This document shows positions 49,229-58,584 of a stretch of 64,000 nt of DNA, piece after piece. Source of the stretch: Mycobacterium sp. DL99 (GTDB taxonomy: Bacteria; Actinomycetota; Actinomycetes; Mycobacteriales; Mycobacteriaceae); assembly GCF_004762045.1 (NCBI RefSeq), contig NZ_SJOM01000007.1, positions 361,718-425,717 on the forward strand, in the 5' to 3' direction. The notes below the pieces were generated by a model. The model searched no databases. It was not told the origin of the DNA and saw only the letters and a program-made list of their open reading frames with translations. A program made the translations under genes and the position numbers. How positions within the stretch are numbered: the stretch's first letter is position 1; each line of letters starts with the position of its first letter.

Positions 49229-49678
49229 ATGGCACCCGAGGCTCCGCAGCTCTCCGATTTCCTGTGCTTTGCCGTCTACTCGGCCAACCTCGCGTACGGC
49301 AAGGCATACAAGCCGATCCTGGATGCCAGGGGCATCACCTACACGCAGTACATCGCGATCGTCGCGCTCTCGGAGCAGGACCACCAGACCGTGGGCAGCC
49401 TGGGGGAGAAGCTGTTCCTGGAGTCCAACACGTTGACGCCCATCCTGAAGAAGCTCGAGGCGCTGGGATACGTGACACGGCAACGTGATCCCAGCGACGA
49501 GCGTCAGGTGATCGTCAGCCTCACCGACGCCGGTCGCGAACTCCGTGCGCAGGCTTTCGAGATGGATCTCGTGGCGGCGACCGGTCTGTCACTGGACGAA
49601 CTCAAGACCATGCAGCGCGGCGTGTCCACGCTCCGGGACAACCTGCGCGAGTACATCCGCGAAAGCTCTACGGCTTGA
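49229..49678 (+). CDS. ohrR: MarR-family organic peroxide sensor (OhrR)
   Basis: 149 residues from ATG 49229. It has the MarR winged helix (LFLESNTLTPILKKLEALGYV, RQRDPSDERQVIVSLT). The N-terminal Cys in LSDFLCFAVYSAN corresponds to the peroxide-sensing Cys of OhrR, followed by the partner Tyr in YTQYIAI. It should repress ohr and itself through the adjacent palindrome until oxidised. The C-terminus overlaps the convergent alcohol dehydrogenase by 11 bases. Confidence 0.9.
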   Translation: MAPEAPQLSDFLCFAVYSANLAYGKAYKPILDARGITYTQYIAIVALSEQDHQTVGSLGEKLFLESNTLTPILKKLEALGYVTRQRDPSDERQVIVSLTDAGRELRAQAFEMDLVAATGLSLDELKTMQRGVSTLRDNLREYIRESSTA

Positions 49679-50693
49679 GCTGCACCTTCAGATCTTCACC
49701 CGAGCGGGAGAACGCCTTGGCATAGCCCTCGGCGGCGTCGTCCAGCGACATCGTGGTGGTGAAGATCCCGTCGACGTTGAGCCGGCCTGCCCGCAGCAGC
49801 GGAATCAGCTCCGGCCAGGTCTGCTGCACCGGTGCGGTGGTCAGCCGGATGGTCAGGCTGCGCAGAAGGCAGCCCAGCGCGGGCATCGGGTACGGCTGCA
49901 GATCGTGCACGCCGACGATGGACACTGTGCCGCCGGCACGGACCGCGTCGATGGCGTCGTTGATCGAGGCGTCCATGCCCACCGCGTCGATGACGGAATC
50001 CACGCCGAGCCCACCGGTGGCCTCCCGGATCGCCTGCGCCGAGGGCGGGGCGAACGTGATCGCACCCGAAGCCGCCGCACGGTCGCGCCTGGCTTCCACC
50101 GGGTCGACGGCGAAGACCTTTGCCGCACCGAGGGTGATGGCGCTGCGCAGGGCGCACATGCCGACCGCGCCCAGACCGATCACCGCGACCGATCCACCCA
50201 TGGGGATGTCGGCGCGTTTGGCCGCCGCCCAGCCGGTGGCCAGGTTGTCGGTCAGCAACAGGGCCTGTTCGGTGGTGATGCCCTCCGGCATCTTCAGTAG
50301 CTGGAAGTTCGCGGCCGGCACCGCGAGAAGTTCGGCCTGGGCGCCGCCGAGAAACCCGGTGCCGAAGATCTGCGGGCCCTGCACGCAGCGGATCGGGTCG
50401 TGGGTCGCGCAGCCGCTGCAGTGCCCGCACCCGGCCACCGAGGACACCAGCACCCGGTCGCCCACCGCGAATCCGGTGACGTCCGGCCCGATTTCGACGA
50501 TCGTGCCGACCGCCTCATGTCCGACGGACACCGGGTCGGCGATGGGGTAATGGCCTTCCAGGAAGTGCAGGTCCGATCCGCAGATCGAGGCGGACTCGAC
50601 CTTGACGATGGCCCCGTCGGGACCGGGCAGGACCGGGTCCGGCCGGGTTTCGACGTGGATCTTCCCGGCGCTGTCGACGACGACCGCACGCAT
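49668..50693 (-). CDS. Zinc-dependent alcohol dehydrogenase (MDR family)
   Basis: 341 residues. ATG 50693 has AGGAGG (50701-50706) 7 bases upstream. An ATG two codons earlier (50699) overlaps the BVMO stop but sits too close to the site. Catalytic zinc ligands are in ICGSDLHFLEGHYP and VGHEAVG. The structural zinc set is C-x2-C-x2-C-x7-C (CGHCSGCATHDPIRC). The Rossmann motif is VIGLGAVGM. It oxidises or reduces alcohols with NAD(P), and it is translationally linked to the BVMO, so the pair may process the same ketone/alcohol/ester chain. Confidence 0.9.
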   Translation of the reverse strand: MRAVVVDSAGKIHVETRPDPVLPGPDGAIVKVESASICGSDLHFLEGHYPIADPVSVGHEAVGTIVEIGPDVTGFAVGDRVLVSSVAGCGHCSGCATHDPIRCVQGPQIFGTGFLGGAQAELLAVPAANFQLLKMPEGITTEQALLLTDNLATGWAAAKRADIPMGGSVAVIGLGAVGMCALRSAITLGAAKVFAVDPVEARRDRAAASGAITFAPPSAQAIREATGGLGVDSVIDAVGMDASINDAIDAVRAGGTVSIVGVHDLQPYPMPALGCLLRSLTIRLTTAPVQQTWPELIPLLRAGRLNVDGIFTTTMSLDDAAEGYAKAFSRSGEDLKVQLKP

Positions 50694-50695
50694 AC

Positions 50696-52612
50696 TCATG
50701 CCTCCTGCACTGTGAAGTCTGACCAGATGGGTTCGTTGACAGCAGAGCGGTATTCGCTCAGCCGCCACGGGCTGACGGTGTGGATCTCTCCGTCGGCATT
50801 CTTGAAGTACGAGTGTTTGACCGAGGGCTGCGCCCACACGGTTTGGCGGATCGCCTCCTGGGAGCGACGGTGCCATTCCTTCGTCGGTTCGGGGAGCGGT
50901 TCCATGGTCTGCAGGCCCTCGGTGATGAGGTGCTCCAGGCACTTGTTGATGTAGCGCATCTGCAGTTCGGAGTTGAGGATGAGGCTGCCGCCGTGCGCGA
51001 GGTGTGTACCCGGGCCGTAGGTCATGAAGAAGTTGGGGAAGCCGGGCACCGTGATGCCGCGGTAGGCGTAGGGACGCTGACCCCAGACGTCGTGCAGGTC
51101 GACCCCGTCGCGGCCGGTGATGGCCATCGGGAACAGCACGTCGGTGGCACGAAAACCGGTGGCGTACACGATGATATCGACGTCGTGGGTCTGGCCGTCG
51201 GCCGTGACGATCCCGGTCGGGGTGATGCGTTCGATCGGGGTGCGGATCAGGTCCACGTTGTCGCGTTTGAGGGTGCCCAGCCAGCTGCCGTTGTCCTGCA
51301 GCGTGCGCTTGCCGGTGGCCGGATAGTCGGGCAGCGCCTTGGCCAGCAGCTCGGGGTCGTCGCCGACCTGAGTGGTGATCCAGTCGGTGAACATGATGCG
51401 AGCGATGGCGTTGATCTCGCTGACCGCGTTGCCCTGGTCGTCGTAGTCCGGGTCCACCCGTGCGGCGTCCAGGCCCTTGTCGGCCCCGGGCCACAACAGC
51501 AGGAAGCGGTACCACCGGCCGTAATACGGCAGGTGCTCCATCGCCCAGCGCACCCCATCCGCGACGGGCTCGTGGTACATCGGGTTGGGGAACATCCACT
51601 GCGCGGTGCGCTGGAAGACGGTGAGGTGCTCGACCTTGTCGGCGATGGCCGGGGCGATCTGGAAGCCGCTGGCGCCGGCCCCGATCAGGGCGACCCGCTT
51701 GCCGGTGACGTCGACGTCGTGGTCCCACGCCGCGGAGTGAAAGGCCGGTCCCGCAAAGGTTTCCGCACCTGGGAAGTCGGGGATCTGAGGCCGGTTGAGC
51801 TGGCCGACGGCGGTGATGACGGCATTGGCCCGCAGCGTCTCGGTGCCGGCCGCCGAGCGCACCGTGACGTTCCACATCTTGCCGTCCCACACGGCCGAGA
51901 CCACCTCGGTGTTCCACCGGATGTGGGGCTCCAGGTGGTGGCGGTCCACCACGTCGCGGAAGTACTGGCGCAGCTCGGGCTGCTCGGCGAAGAAGTGATC
52001 CCAGTGGTTGCTGGGTTCGAAGCTGTAACAGTAGAAGTGGTTGGCCACATCGACGCGGGCACCGGGATAGCTGTTCTCCCACCAGGTTCCGCCCGGACCG
52101 GCGTTCTTCTCCACGATCGTGAAGTCGATGTCGGCCTGCTTGAGGCGGACCCCGGCCAGCACGCCGGACTCTCCGCAGCCGATCACGACGACGCGGAAAC
52201 CGTCGGTGTTCTCCAGCGTGGCCGGCCGACGCGGATCGACACCCTCGAGGTCGAGTTCCTCCAGCATCAGCGGCAGGTTGTCGTCGTCGACCGGCTCGCA
52301 GGCGGCCCAGTCCAGCATCTCCCTGACCAGCTCGGCGGACAGCGGGGCGGGGACCGGGCAGCCGCGGTCGCGGTAGTCGGCGATCACCGGCAATGCGATC
52401 TCACGGACCCGCGCCTTGTCCTCCTCGCTCATGAAGCCCTGGACCTCGTTGAGGAACAGTCCGGCCTGTTTGAACTCGCGGATGTAGCGCGGGTCGCCGG
52501 TGATGTGCACGAGCGAGAGCAGCAGCGTCGGGATGCTGACCTGCTCTAACGCCACCGCGATGTCGGCATCGGGCGTGGTGAACGGCTGGCCGACGTGGAA
52601 ACTCCGGGTCAC
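50696..52612 (-). CDS. Baeyer-Villiger-type flavin monooxygenase
   Basis: 638 residues, GTG 52612. After an N-terminal extension of about 135 helical residues comes the FAD-binding GCGESGVLAG, then the BVMO fingerprint F-A-G-P-A-F-H-S-A-A-W-D near residue 290 and the NADPH motif GAGASGFQ. YATGF near residue 485 completes the pattern. It should convert ketones to esters with NADPH and oxygen. It is coupled to the alcohol dehydrogenase and preceded by a perfect palindromic operator. The long N-terminal extension is found in a subset of actinobacterial BVMOs. Confidence 0.9.
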   Translation of the reverse strand: MTRSFHVGQPFTTPDADIAVALEQVSIPTLLLSLVHITGDPRYIREFKQAGLFLNEVQGFMSEEDKARVREIALPVIADYRDRGCPVPAPLSAELVREMLDWAACEPVDDDNLPLMLEELDLEGVDPRRPATLENTDGFRVVVIGCGESGVLAGVRLKQADIDFTIVEKNAGPGGTWWENSYPGARVDVANHFYCYSFEPSNHWDHFFAEQPELRQYFRDVVDRHHLEPHIRWNTEVVSAVWDGKMWNVTVRSAAGTETLRANAVITAVGQLNRPQIPDFPGAETFAGPAFHSAAWDHDVDVTGKRVALIGAGASGFQIAPAIADKVEHLTVFQRTAQWMFPNPMYHEPVADGVRWAMEHLPYYGRWYRFLLLWPGADKGLDAARVDPDYDDQGNAVSEINAIARIMFTDWITTQVGDDPELLAKALPDYPATGKRTLQDNGSWLGTLKRDNVDLIRTPIERITPTGIVTADGQTHDVDIIVYATGFRATDVLFPMAITGRDGVDLHDVWGQRPYAYRGITVPGFPNFFMTYGPGTHLAHGGSLILNSELQMRYINKCLEHLITEGLQTMEPLPEPTKEWHRRSQEAIRQTVWAQPSVKHSYFKNADGEIHTVSPWRLSEYRSAVNEPIWSDFTVQEA

Positions 52613-52620
52613 GCGCCGTT

Positions 52621-52639
52621 ACGCTACGCGCCGTAGCGT
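52621..52639. promoter_or_regulatory. Palindromic operator upstream of the BVMO/ADH operon
   Basis: ACGCTACG-CGC-CGTAGCGT is a perfect 8-bp inverted repeat ending 9 bases before the BVMO GTG. The form and place are those of a TetR-family site. The regulator is not adjacent; the nearest TetR gene is at 44723-45325. Confidence 0.6.
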
Positions 52640-52712
52640 TATGTGACAAGGGGTGGTTCTCGGTGGTTTGTTAGGTCCTCAATTTCCGTGTCGGAATTCT
52701 CAACTTGATGCC

Positions 52713-53399
52713 TCAGGGGCGAGCGGCGGGCTCGGGCGAGCCGCTCGCATCGGTCCCGGTGCTGTGCCGGTCGATATCTGGGTCGATCCGCCGGTTCGCG
52801 CGGCGGACCGCCCAATAAACCACCACAGATACCGCGCCGAGCAGTGGATATCCCATGGCGATCCGGGCAACCGCCAGCCAGCCGGTGAAGCCACCGTCGT
52901 AAAGCCATTGCTGCACAACGAATCGCGCGGAGAACAACGTCACGAATGCCAGCGTGGCGACGTCGAACGCGCGCAGCGCGACGGTATCGGAACGCCATGA
53001 CGGATCGGGCCCGGCGCTACGCAGCAGGTTCCACATCACTCCGACCAAGGGGCGCCGCACCAACAGGGATACGGAGAACACGGCCGCCATCACCAGGCTG
53101 AGCCAGATTCCGGGCAGGAAGTAGTCTTCGGCGGACCCGGTGTAGTAGGCGATCAGCGCGGCTACCACGACCCCGAGCAGCCCCGATACCGCCGGCTGGA
53201 TGGGCTGCTTACGCAACAGGCGGAGCACGATCAGACCGGCGCTCGCGCCGACGGATATCACGACCGCCGCGTCCAGGCCTGCGATCGCGTTCACGATGAC
53301 GTAGGCAAACGTGGGCAGGCTGGCGTACACCAGCCCGGACACCCCGCCCATGCGTTCGAGCAACGTCGGTGAATGTCCTTCCACCAGTTCGTCAGTCAC
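52713..53399 (-). CDS. DUF3159 membrane protein
   Basis: 228 residues. GTG 53399 overlaps the S9 peptidase stop (GTGA). It has about six TM helices with the DUF3159 pattern (GGVSGLVYASLPTFAYVIVN at the start, GIWLSLVMAAVFSVSLLVRRPLVG in the middle). A disordered acidic tail ends it. The family is actinobacterial and of unknown function. Co-transcription with the peptidase is near certain from the overlap. Confidence 0.85.
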   Translation of the reverse strand: MTDELVEGHSPTLLERMGGVSGLVYASLPTFAYVIVNAIAGLDAAVVISVGASAGLIVLRLLRKQPIQPAVSGLLGVVVAALIAYYTGSAEDYFLPGIWLSLVMAAVFSVSLLVRRPLVGVMWNLLRSAGPDPSWRSDTVALRAFDVATLAFVTLFSARFVVQQWLYDGGFTGWLAVARIAMGYPLLGAVSVVVYWAVRRANRRIDPDIDRHSTGTDASGSPEPAARP

Positions 53400-55291
53400 G
53401 CTCGCCTTCCATCACCGAGATGCGCGCCCAGGAAGCGGTCGACGGTCTTGAACATGTCGATCACATTGCCCGGATTGACGAATCCGTGCCCCTCGTCGTC
53501 TTTGACCATGTACTCCACGTCGACACCGCGCGCCCGAAGGGCGTCGACGAGGTTGTCCGATTCGGCCTGTACTACGCGCACGTCGTTGGCGCCCTGAATG
53601 ACCAGCAGCGGCGTGCGGATCTGATCGACCTTCGTGATCGGTGAACGCGACAGCATATCGGCCAGCTGCTCGGGATCGTCCGGATTGCCGACGAACAAGT
53701 GCCAATTGTTGGCCAGGTGCGGTCGTGCGATCACGGGCAGGGTCCGCATGAAGTTGGACAGATCGGAGATGCCGACGTAGTCGATGGCCGCGGCGAAGAC
53801 GTGCGGGGTGAACGTGACGCCGACCAGGGTGGCGTAGCCGCCGTAGGAGCCGCCGAAAATAGCTACCCGTTCGGGGTCGGCGTAGCCCTGATCGACTGCC
53901 CAGTCCACCCCGTCGATCAGGTCGTCGTGCATCTTGCCGGCGAACTCGCCGACGGCGGCCTTGGTGAAGGACTTGCCGTAGCCCGCCGAGCCGCGAAAGT
54001 TGACCTGCAGCACCGCGTATCCGCGGTTGGCGAGCAATTGGACGGCCGGGATGAACATCCAGCTGTCGCGTACCCACGGTCCGCCGTGCACCAGCAGCAC
54101 CGTCGGTAGGTTCTTCGGCTCCACGCCGACGGGCAGTGTGAGGTACCCGTGCAGCGTCAGCCCGTCGCGAGAGCGGATGGTCACCGGATTCATCGGTGCC
54201 ATGTCCTCGGCCCTGAGATGCGGATGCGATCCGAACAGCAGCCGACTTTCGCCGGTGCCGTGGTCGTAGAAGTAGGTGAGGCCCGGTTCGCGGTCGTGGG
54301 TGAAGTTGACCACCCAGCGCTGGCCGCTGAGATCGGAGCTGACCGCGTTCAGGTCACCGTCGGACAGCTTCTCGAGGTTCTCCAGGACGGCGGCGAACTG
54401 GGGGTCGAGCACCTGAATCACCTGCCGCTCACCGAGATACCGGACGCCGATCAGATCGCGGCTGTGCCGGTCGAGGATCAAGGGCTGTGGCATCTCCCGG
54501 TAGACGCAGGCCCGAGGGTCGACGTCGTAGGCGGGATGGCTGTCCACATGTGTCTGCTCGCCGGTGATCACGTCCACCCGCACGATCCGGGTGCGGTCGG
54601 TGCCGTCGTTGGAGCCGATCCAGATCCCGGTGCCGTCGGCAGTGACGGTGATGGGGAACAGGCCCATGGTGTAGTCCGCACCGTCGAACGTGACGATGGA
54701 CCGCAGTGTCCGCGTACCTGTCTCCCATTGCAGCAGTTCGACGTCACCTTCGGAAGTCAGTGCGGTGGCGAATAATTCGCCGCTGTGGCTGGTGGGCCAG
54801 CCGGACACCGTGCCCGGGTTCTCGGCTACGAGGGTGAGTTCACCGGTGGCGATGTCGATCTCGTAGACGTCCACCAGTGTGGGTGTGCGCTTGTTGGAGT
54901 ACACCATCGCCTTGGCGGGGTCGGCGAGGAGTTCGAACACTGACATCACCCCGGGGAATGGGGTGAGGTCGACGGCGGGCTCGCTGGGGTTCTGCGGGTC
55001 GGCCCGGAAGATGTGCCAGTTTTCGTCGCCGCCGGTGTCCTGGAGGTAGAGCAGCCAGCGCGAGTCCTCGGTCCACTCGAAATTCAGGATGCTGCGAGTC
55101 TCGTCGGCGCTCACCCGCACTGCGTCGGTGCCGAACTCCGCGTGGGAGTCCACGGCGGCGACCCAGACATTGAGGCGGTCTTTCCACGGCGCCAGGTACG
55201 CGACGCGGGTGCCGTCCGGTGAGATCGCGGCCTGCGCTCGGGCAGGCGGCTTGAAAAAGTCGTCGACAGATATGAGCTCAGGTGATGGCAT
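53396..55291 (-). CDS. S9-family serine peptidase (acylaminoacyl/dipeptidyl peptidase type)
   Basis: 631 residues from ATG 55291. An ATG five codons earlier is possible. The N-terminal half is a beta-propeller (SPDGTRVAYLAP, FEWTEDSRWLLYLQDTGGDE). The C-terminal alpha/beta-hydrolase domain has the nucleophile in GGSYGGY, Asp in QGANDVRV and His in DEGHGF. It cleaves short peptides or acyl-amino acids in the cytoplasm, with no signal peptide. Divergent from a MerR regulator. Confidence 0.9.
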   Translation of the reverse strand: MPSPELISVDDFFKPPARAQAAISPDGTRVAYLAPWKDRLNVWVAAVDSHAEFGTDAVRVSADETRSILNFEWTEDSRWLLYLQDTGGDENWHIFRADPQNPSEPAVDLTPFPGVMSVFELLADPAKAMVYSNKRTPTLVDVYEIDIATGELTLVAENPGTVSGWPTSHSGELFATALTSEGDVELLQWETGTRTLRSIVTFDGADYTMGLFPITVTADGTGIWIGSNDGTDRTRIVRVDVITGEQTHVDSHPAYDVDPRACVYREMPQPLILDRHSRDLIGVRYLGERQVIQVLDPQFAAVLENLEKLSDGDLNAVSSDLSGQRWVVNFTHDREPGLTYFYDHGTGESRLLFGSHPHLRAEDMAPMNPVTIRSRDGLTLHGYLTLPVGVEPKNLPTVLLVHGGPWVRDSWMFIPAVQLLANRGYAVLQVNFRGSAGYGKSFTKAAVGEFAGKMHDDLIDGVDWAVDQGYADPERVAIFGGSYGGYATLVGVTFTPHVFAAAIDYVGISDLSNFMRTLPVIARPHLANNWHLFVGNPDDPEQLADMLSRSPITKVDQIRTPLLVIQGANDVRVVQAESDNLVDALRARGVDVEYMVKDDEGHGFVNPGNVIDMFKTVDRFLGAHLGDGRRA

Positions 55292-55355
55292 GACTGCATC
55301 GCACACCCGGACGTAACGGCATAGTCAAGCTGACGACATCACGAAGAATGGGGCT

Positions 55356-56102
55356 ATGGCCTGGAGTACACGTGAAATCGCCGACCTCGCGGGCACCAGC
55401 CTGCGGGCGGTGCGGCACTACCACGACGTCGGTCTGCTTCCCGAGCCCGAGCGCCGGGCCAACGGCTACAAGCAGTACGGTGTTGCGCATCTCGTCCGGC
55501 TGGTGCGCATAAAACGGCTCACCGATCTCGGGTTCTCACTTCCTCAGATCGCCGCAATGGGCGATTCCGACGATCACCCCGAGCAGGCCCTACGCAACCT
55601 CGACGCCGAACTCGCCGCCACCATGGAGCGGCTGCAGCGTGCCCGTGACGAAGTCGGCCGGCTGCTGGAACAGTCGGCGCCGACCGATCTTCCGGCCGAT
55701 TTCGTTCCTGCTGCCGCGGTCGCCGAGATGACCGACGCCGACCGCTCAATGGTCGTCGTGCTGAGCCGGGTTCTGGGCCCACAGGGTTTGCGGGTCCATG
55801 CGGACCTGATCAAAGACACAACCAACGATCCCGTGGCCTCCGAATTCGACGACCTCCCCGCCGACGCCGATGACACGACGCGCCTGGATCTCGCCGCACG
55901 CCTCGCCCCCTACATCTGGGCGATAACGCAGGCTCACCCTGGACTGCTCGACTCCCGGTCTGACGCCCCGCGCGGAGCACGGTTCGCCGACCGGGCGATC
56001 GATGCCGCAATGGCGGAGCTATACAACCCGGCGCAGCTGGACGTCCTACAACGGGCCGCAGAGATCCTCCGTGCCAGCCGAATACAGTTGGAGGAGCGCT
56101 GA
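55356..56102 (+). CDS. MerR-family regulator
   Basis: 248 residues. The N-terminal MerR winged helix (STREIADLAGTSLRAVRHYHDVGLLPEPER, then YGVAHLVRLVRIKRLTDLGFSL) is followed by a coiled coil (about residues 85-115) and a 130-residue C-terminal domain with no metal-binding Cys, so a small-molecule effector is more likely than a metal. It is divergent from the S9 peptidase (64-base gap) and may regulate that unit. Confidence 0.88.
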   Translation: MAWSTREIADLAGTSLRAVRHYHDVGLLPEPERRANGYKQYGVAHLVRLVRIKRLTDLGFSLPQIAAMGDSDDHPEQALRNLDAELAATMERLQRARDEVGRLLEQSAPTDLPADFVPAAAVAEMTDADRSMVVVLSRVLGPQGLRVHADLIKDTTNDPVASEFDDLPADADDTTRLDLAARLAPYIWAITQAHPGLLDSRSDAPRGARFADRAIDAAMAELYNPAQLDVLQRAAEILRASRIQLEER

Positions 56103-56292
56103 AGTCGGCTATTGGGGAACTGAGTTCGATCAGCCGAGTCACGAGTGCCGCGGCCCTCACTGGAGCCCGCAATCGCGCAAGACTCCAATCCCGCGCCCGC
56201 ACCCACATTGTCGACTCCGACGCCGACCTTCCTTGGCTCTGGCCGGCGTTATTCCTTGGACAGGCTGCCTAATTCCTGGATAGTTTTTGGCG

Positions 56293-57000
56293 GTGTCAGA
56301 CGAGGGTGCTGAGTTGAATGTTCTGGTTGCCGAGATCGAGGTGATTTGGGGCTCCCGTAGTGTGGGCGCCGAGCCGATGCCTTCTGCGGTGATCGCCCGC
56401 GCCGGTAGAGACTGGCGCATTCAAGTCTCTCCCACCCTTCCGCCAGGCGCTGAAAAAGCAGTGCGGGCAGCGGCGGCGGATCTGGGCGACGGCCCCTTCT
56501 CGTCGCTGTTGGACAGATTGCATTCTGCGTTGGTGCCCGTGGGCGGCCCGCACAGCTGGGAAGTCAGCTTGTGCTACGACTGTTCCCGGCCGGTTGGCAT
56601 CGCGGCGCCGGCCGGGGTCCGCTTGATCAGCACCCGTGGCACCGATGCGTACCGGTTGCGGATTGCGGCGGACTGGGGCGCGAAGGCTGACTGGGAACGG
56701 CTGCTGGATAACGGGTTTCCTTGGGCAGCGGCAACCGATGGCGATCAGGTGTTGGCGGTCTGTGAGACGGCACGATGGTCTGTGAAAGGCGCTGAGGCGG
56801 GCGTGTGGACGATGCCCGGCATGCGGGGGCGTGGTCTGGCAGCCTCAGTGGTTGCCGCGTGGGCGACCCAATGCGCGCAACGAGTTCCACGCCTTTACTA
56901 CAGCACTTCCATGGACAACCTGTCCTCACAACGGGTTGCCGAACGTCTGGGACTACCACGCATCGGCGAACTCTGGAGCCTGACACCCGACCTCGGTTGA
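56293..57000 (+). CDS. GNAT-family N-acetyltransferase
   Basis: 235 residues from GTG 56293. A TTG at 56287 is equally possible and neither has a clear Shine-Dalgarno. The C-terminal third is GNAT-like: acetyl-CoA loop MRGRGLAASVVAAW and the SMDNLSSQRVAERLGL segment. The N-terminal 130 residues match nothing I know. Substrate unknown. The 190 bases before it hold no gene that I can see. Confidence 0.72.
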   Translation: MSDEGAELNVLVAEIEVIWGSRSVGAEPMPSAVIARAGRDWRIQVSPTLPPGAEKAVRAAAADLGDGPFSSLLDRLHSALVPVGGPHSWEVSLCYDCSRPVGIAAPAGVRLISTRGTDAYRLRIAADWGAKADWERLLDNGFPWAAATDGDQVLAVCETARWSVKGAEAGVWTMPGMRGRGLAASVVAAWATQCAQRVPRLYYSTSMDNLSSQRVAERLGLPRIGELWSLTPDLG

Positions 57001-57008
57001 CCGTGAAA

Positions 57009-57050
57009 GACGCCGCGCGTCGGCGTCGCCGCGATCGCTGAGTGCGATCG
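57009..57050. terminator. Double hairpin between converging GNAT and whiB genes
   Basis: Two adjacent perfect stems: GACGCC/GGCGTC (around 57009-57027) and CGATCGC-TGAGT-GCGATCG (57032-57050). They fill the 62-base gap between the two stop codons. Confidence 0.6.
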
Positions 57051-57062
57051 GGGTGCGGGCGA

Positions 57063-57401
57063 TCAGCTGCGGTCGACGTGCAGCCCTCGGCCGCGAGGGC
57101 GCATGTTGGCACCCAATAGAACGTCCGTACGTTCGTCCTCTGACATTCCGCCCCAGATACCGAAACCTTCGCGAGATGCGAGCGCAAAATCGAGACAGTC
57201 GCGTTTCACCGAGCAACTCGTGCAGATCTGCTTGGCCAGTAAATTCCGATTCCGCCGGGCATCGCCCCGTTCGCCGTCCGGATGGAAGAACGTATCGGGG
57301 TCGGCGCTACGGCAATTCGCAGATTCTTGCCAATGCTCAGTGATGACACGCTGCGAGCGAGCGGGCGTGTTCGTGAGGTCGATTGCTCTGTATCCGTTCA
57401 C
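57063..57401 (-). CDS. WhiB-family iron-sulfur transcription factor
   Basis: 112 residues. The four cluster Cys are Cys30, Cys60, Cys63 and Cys69 (C-x29-C-x2-C-x5-C), followed by the GFGIWGGMS turn and a basic C-terminus (NMRPRGRGLHVDR). The start is GTG 57401, with other in-frame starts possible before residue 20. WhiB proteins bind sigma factor and respond to redox or NO. I cannot assign a paralogue number. The next same-strand gene ends 66 bases upstream. Confidence 0.9.
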   Translation of the reverse strand: MNGYRAIDLTNTPARSQRVITEHWQESANCRSADPDTFFHPDGERGDARRNRNLLAKQICTSCSVKRDCLDFALASREGFGIWGGMSEDERTDVLLGANMRPRGRGLHVDRS

Positions 57402-57466
57402 AAGAACTCCTCAGGAGCGTGCGTGCCGCCGACAGTCCGGGCCGGGAATGCCGGCGAGCACCACTG

Positions 57467-58552
57467 TTAGAAGTTCCCTCCGGTGGGCTCGGCGATCTGC
57501 AGGATCTGCTTGCCGAAGTTCTTGCCATCGAACAGGCGATTGAGGGCGCCGACGGCGTCGTCGACAGTGCCCTTCTGGACGTCCTCTGCCCAGACGATGT
57601 CCCCGGCGCGGATCCATGCGGTGAGTCGATCGGCAGCTTCGTCGAACCGGTCCAGGAAGTCGGTGACGATGAACCCCGCCATGCTGGCGCTGCGCACTGT
57701 GATGGTTGACAGGTTGGTCGGGCCGTACGCGGTAGCTTCGTCGGAGTAGCCGCTGGATATGCCTCCGCACAGCACAACCCGGCCCCGCTGGGCGATGTTG
57801 CGGATCCCGGCCTCCAGGATTTTGCCGGCAACGTTGTCGTAGAACAGGTTTACTCCGCGAGGTGCCAGCTCGGCGACACGGCCGGCGACATCCTCGCTCT
57901 TGTAATCGATCGCGGCGTCGAACCTGGCCGTTTCGGTGAGCCATCGGGCCTTGTCCGGGCCGCCCGCCAGTCCGATCGTGCGGGCACCGGCCAGTCGCGC
58001 GATCTGACCCGCAACCGATCCGGTCGCACCGGCGGCGCCGGACACGAGCACGACATCTCCGGGCCGGATTTGGCCGATCTCGACAGTGCCGAAGTAGGCG
58101 GTGAGGCCGGTTGTGCCCAGCACGCCGAGCGCCGCCGTGGGGGAGATGCCCTCTGGGACTTTATGTGCTTTGGGCAGTGCGCCCGTGTTGCCGCCCACGT
58201 GCTCGAGGGTCCCGATGGTGCCGGCCGCGGGGATGCACACCGCGTAGTCCTGCCAGCCGAAGTTGCCGTGCACCAGGGTGCCAACGGGGAACCCGGCGTC
58301 GGCGCTGTCGACGACTTCGCCAACCGCATGTCCGCGCATGACGTCGCCGAGTGCGACCGGGGGAGCATAGGACGGCCCGTCGTTCATCCATCCGCGCTGG
58401 GCGGGATCGAATGCCAACCAGAGCACCTTGACGACGAGTTGGCCGGGGCTGGGCGAGGGCACCGGTGTGGTGTCGACAGTGAAATCGGATTGCTTCAGGG
58501 TCCACACCGGGCGGGTGGTCAGCAACATGCGGCGGTTCTGCAGGAAAGTCAT
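57467..58552 (-). CDS. NADPH-dependent MDR reductase (CurA/prostaglandin-reductase-like)
   Basis: 361 residues from ATG 58552, AAGGA 7 bases upstream. It is a zinc-free medium-chain reductase: FDPAQRGWMND, VMRGHAVGEVV and the nucleotide loop SGAAGATGSVAGQ, then LFYDNVAGKILEAG. Family members reduce enoyl or enone double bonds. It is the last gene of an operon with an acyl-CoA synthetase (32-base gap) and a glutamine amidotransferase. Confidence 0.87.
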   Translation of the reverse strand: MTFLQNRRMLLTTRPVWTLKQSDFTVDTTPVPSPSPGQLVVKVLWLAFDPAQRGWMNDGPSYAPPVALGDVMRGHAVGEVVDSADAGFPVGTLVHGNFGWQDYAVCIPAAGTIGTLEHVGGNTGALPKAHKVPEGISPTAALGVLGTTGLTAYFGTVEIGQIRPGDVVLVSGAAGATGSVAGQIARLAGARTIGLAGGPDKARWLTETARFDAAIDYKSEDVAGRVAELAPRGVNLFYDNVAGKILEAGIRNIAQRGRVVLCGGISSGYSDEATAYGPTNLSTITVRSASMAGFIVTDFLDRFDEAADRLTAWIRAGDIVWAEDVQKGTVDDAVGALNRLFDGKNFGKQILQIAEPTGGNF

Positions 58553-58584
58553 GAAGGAGTCCTTTGTTTGGAGTGGCGTTTGGG

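Noticed and set aside
50700..52082. Upstream extension of the alcohol dehydrogenase frame
   Set aside because: It overlaps the BVMO in another frame. Dehydrogenase similarity begins at ATG 50693, which has its own AGGAGG.
50780..52549. 589-codon plus-strand frame
   Set aside because: Mirror of the BVMO gene, which has clear cofactor motifs on the minus strand.
56103..56292. Possible small gene between MerR and GNAT genes
   Set aside because: Frames in this 190-base gap are short, without ribosome sites or recognisable peptides.
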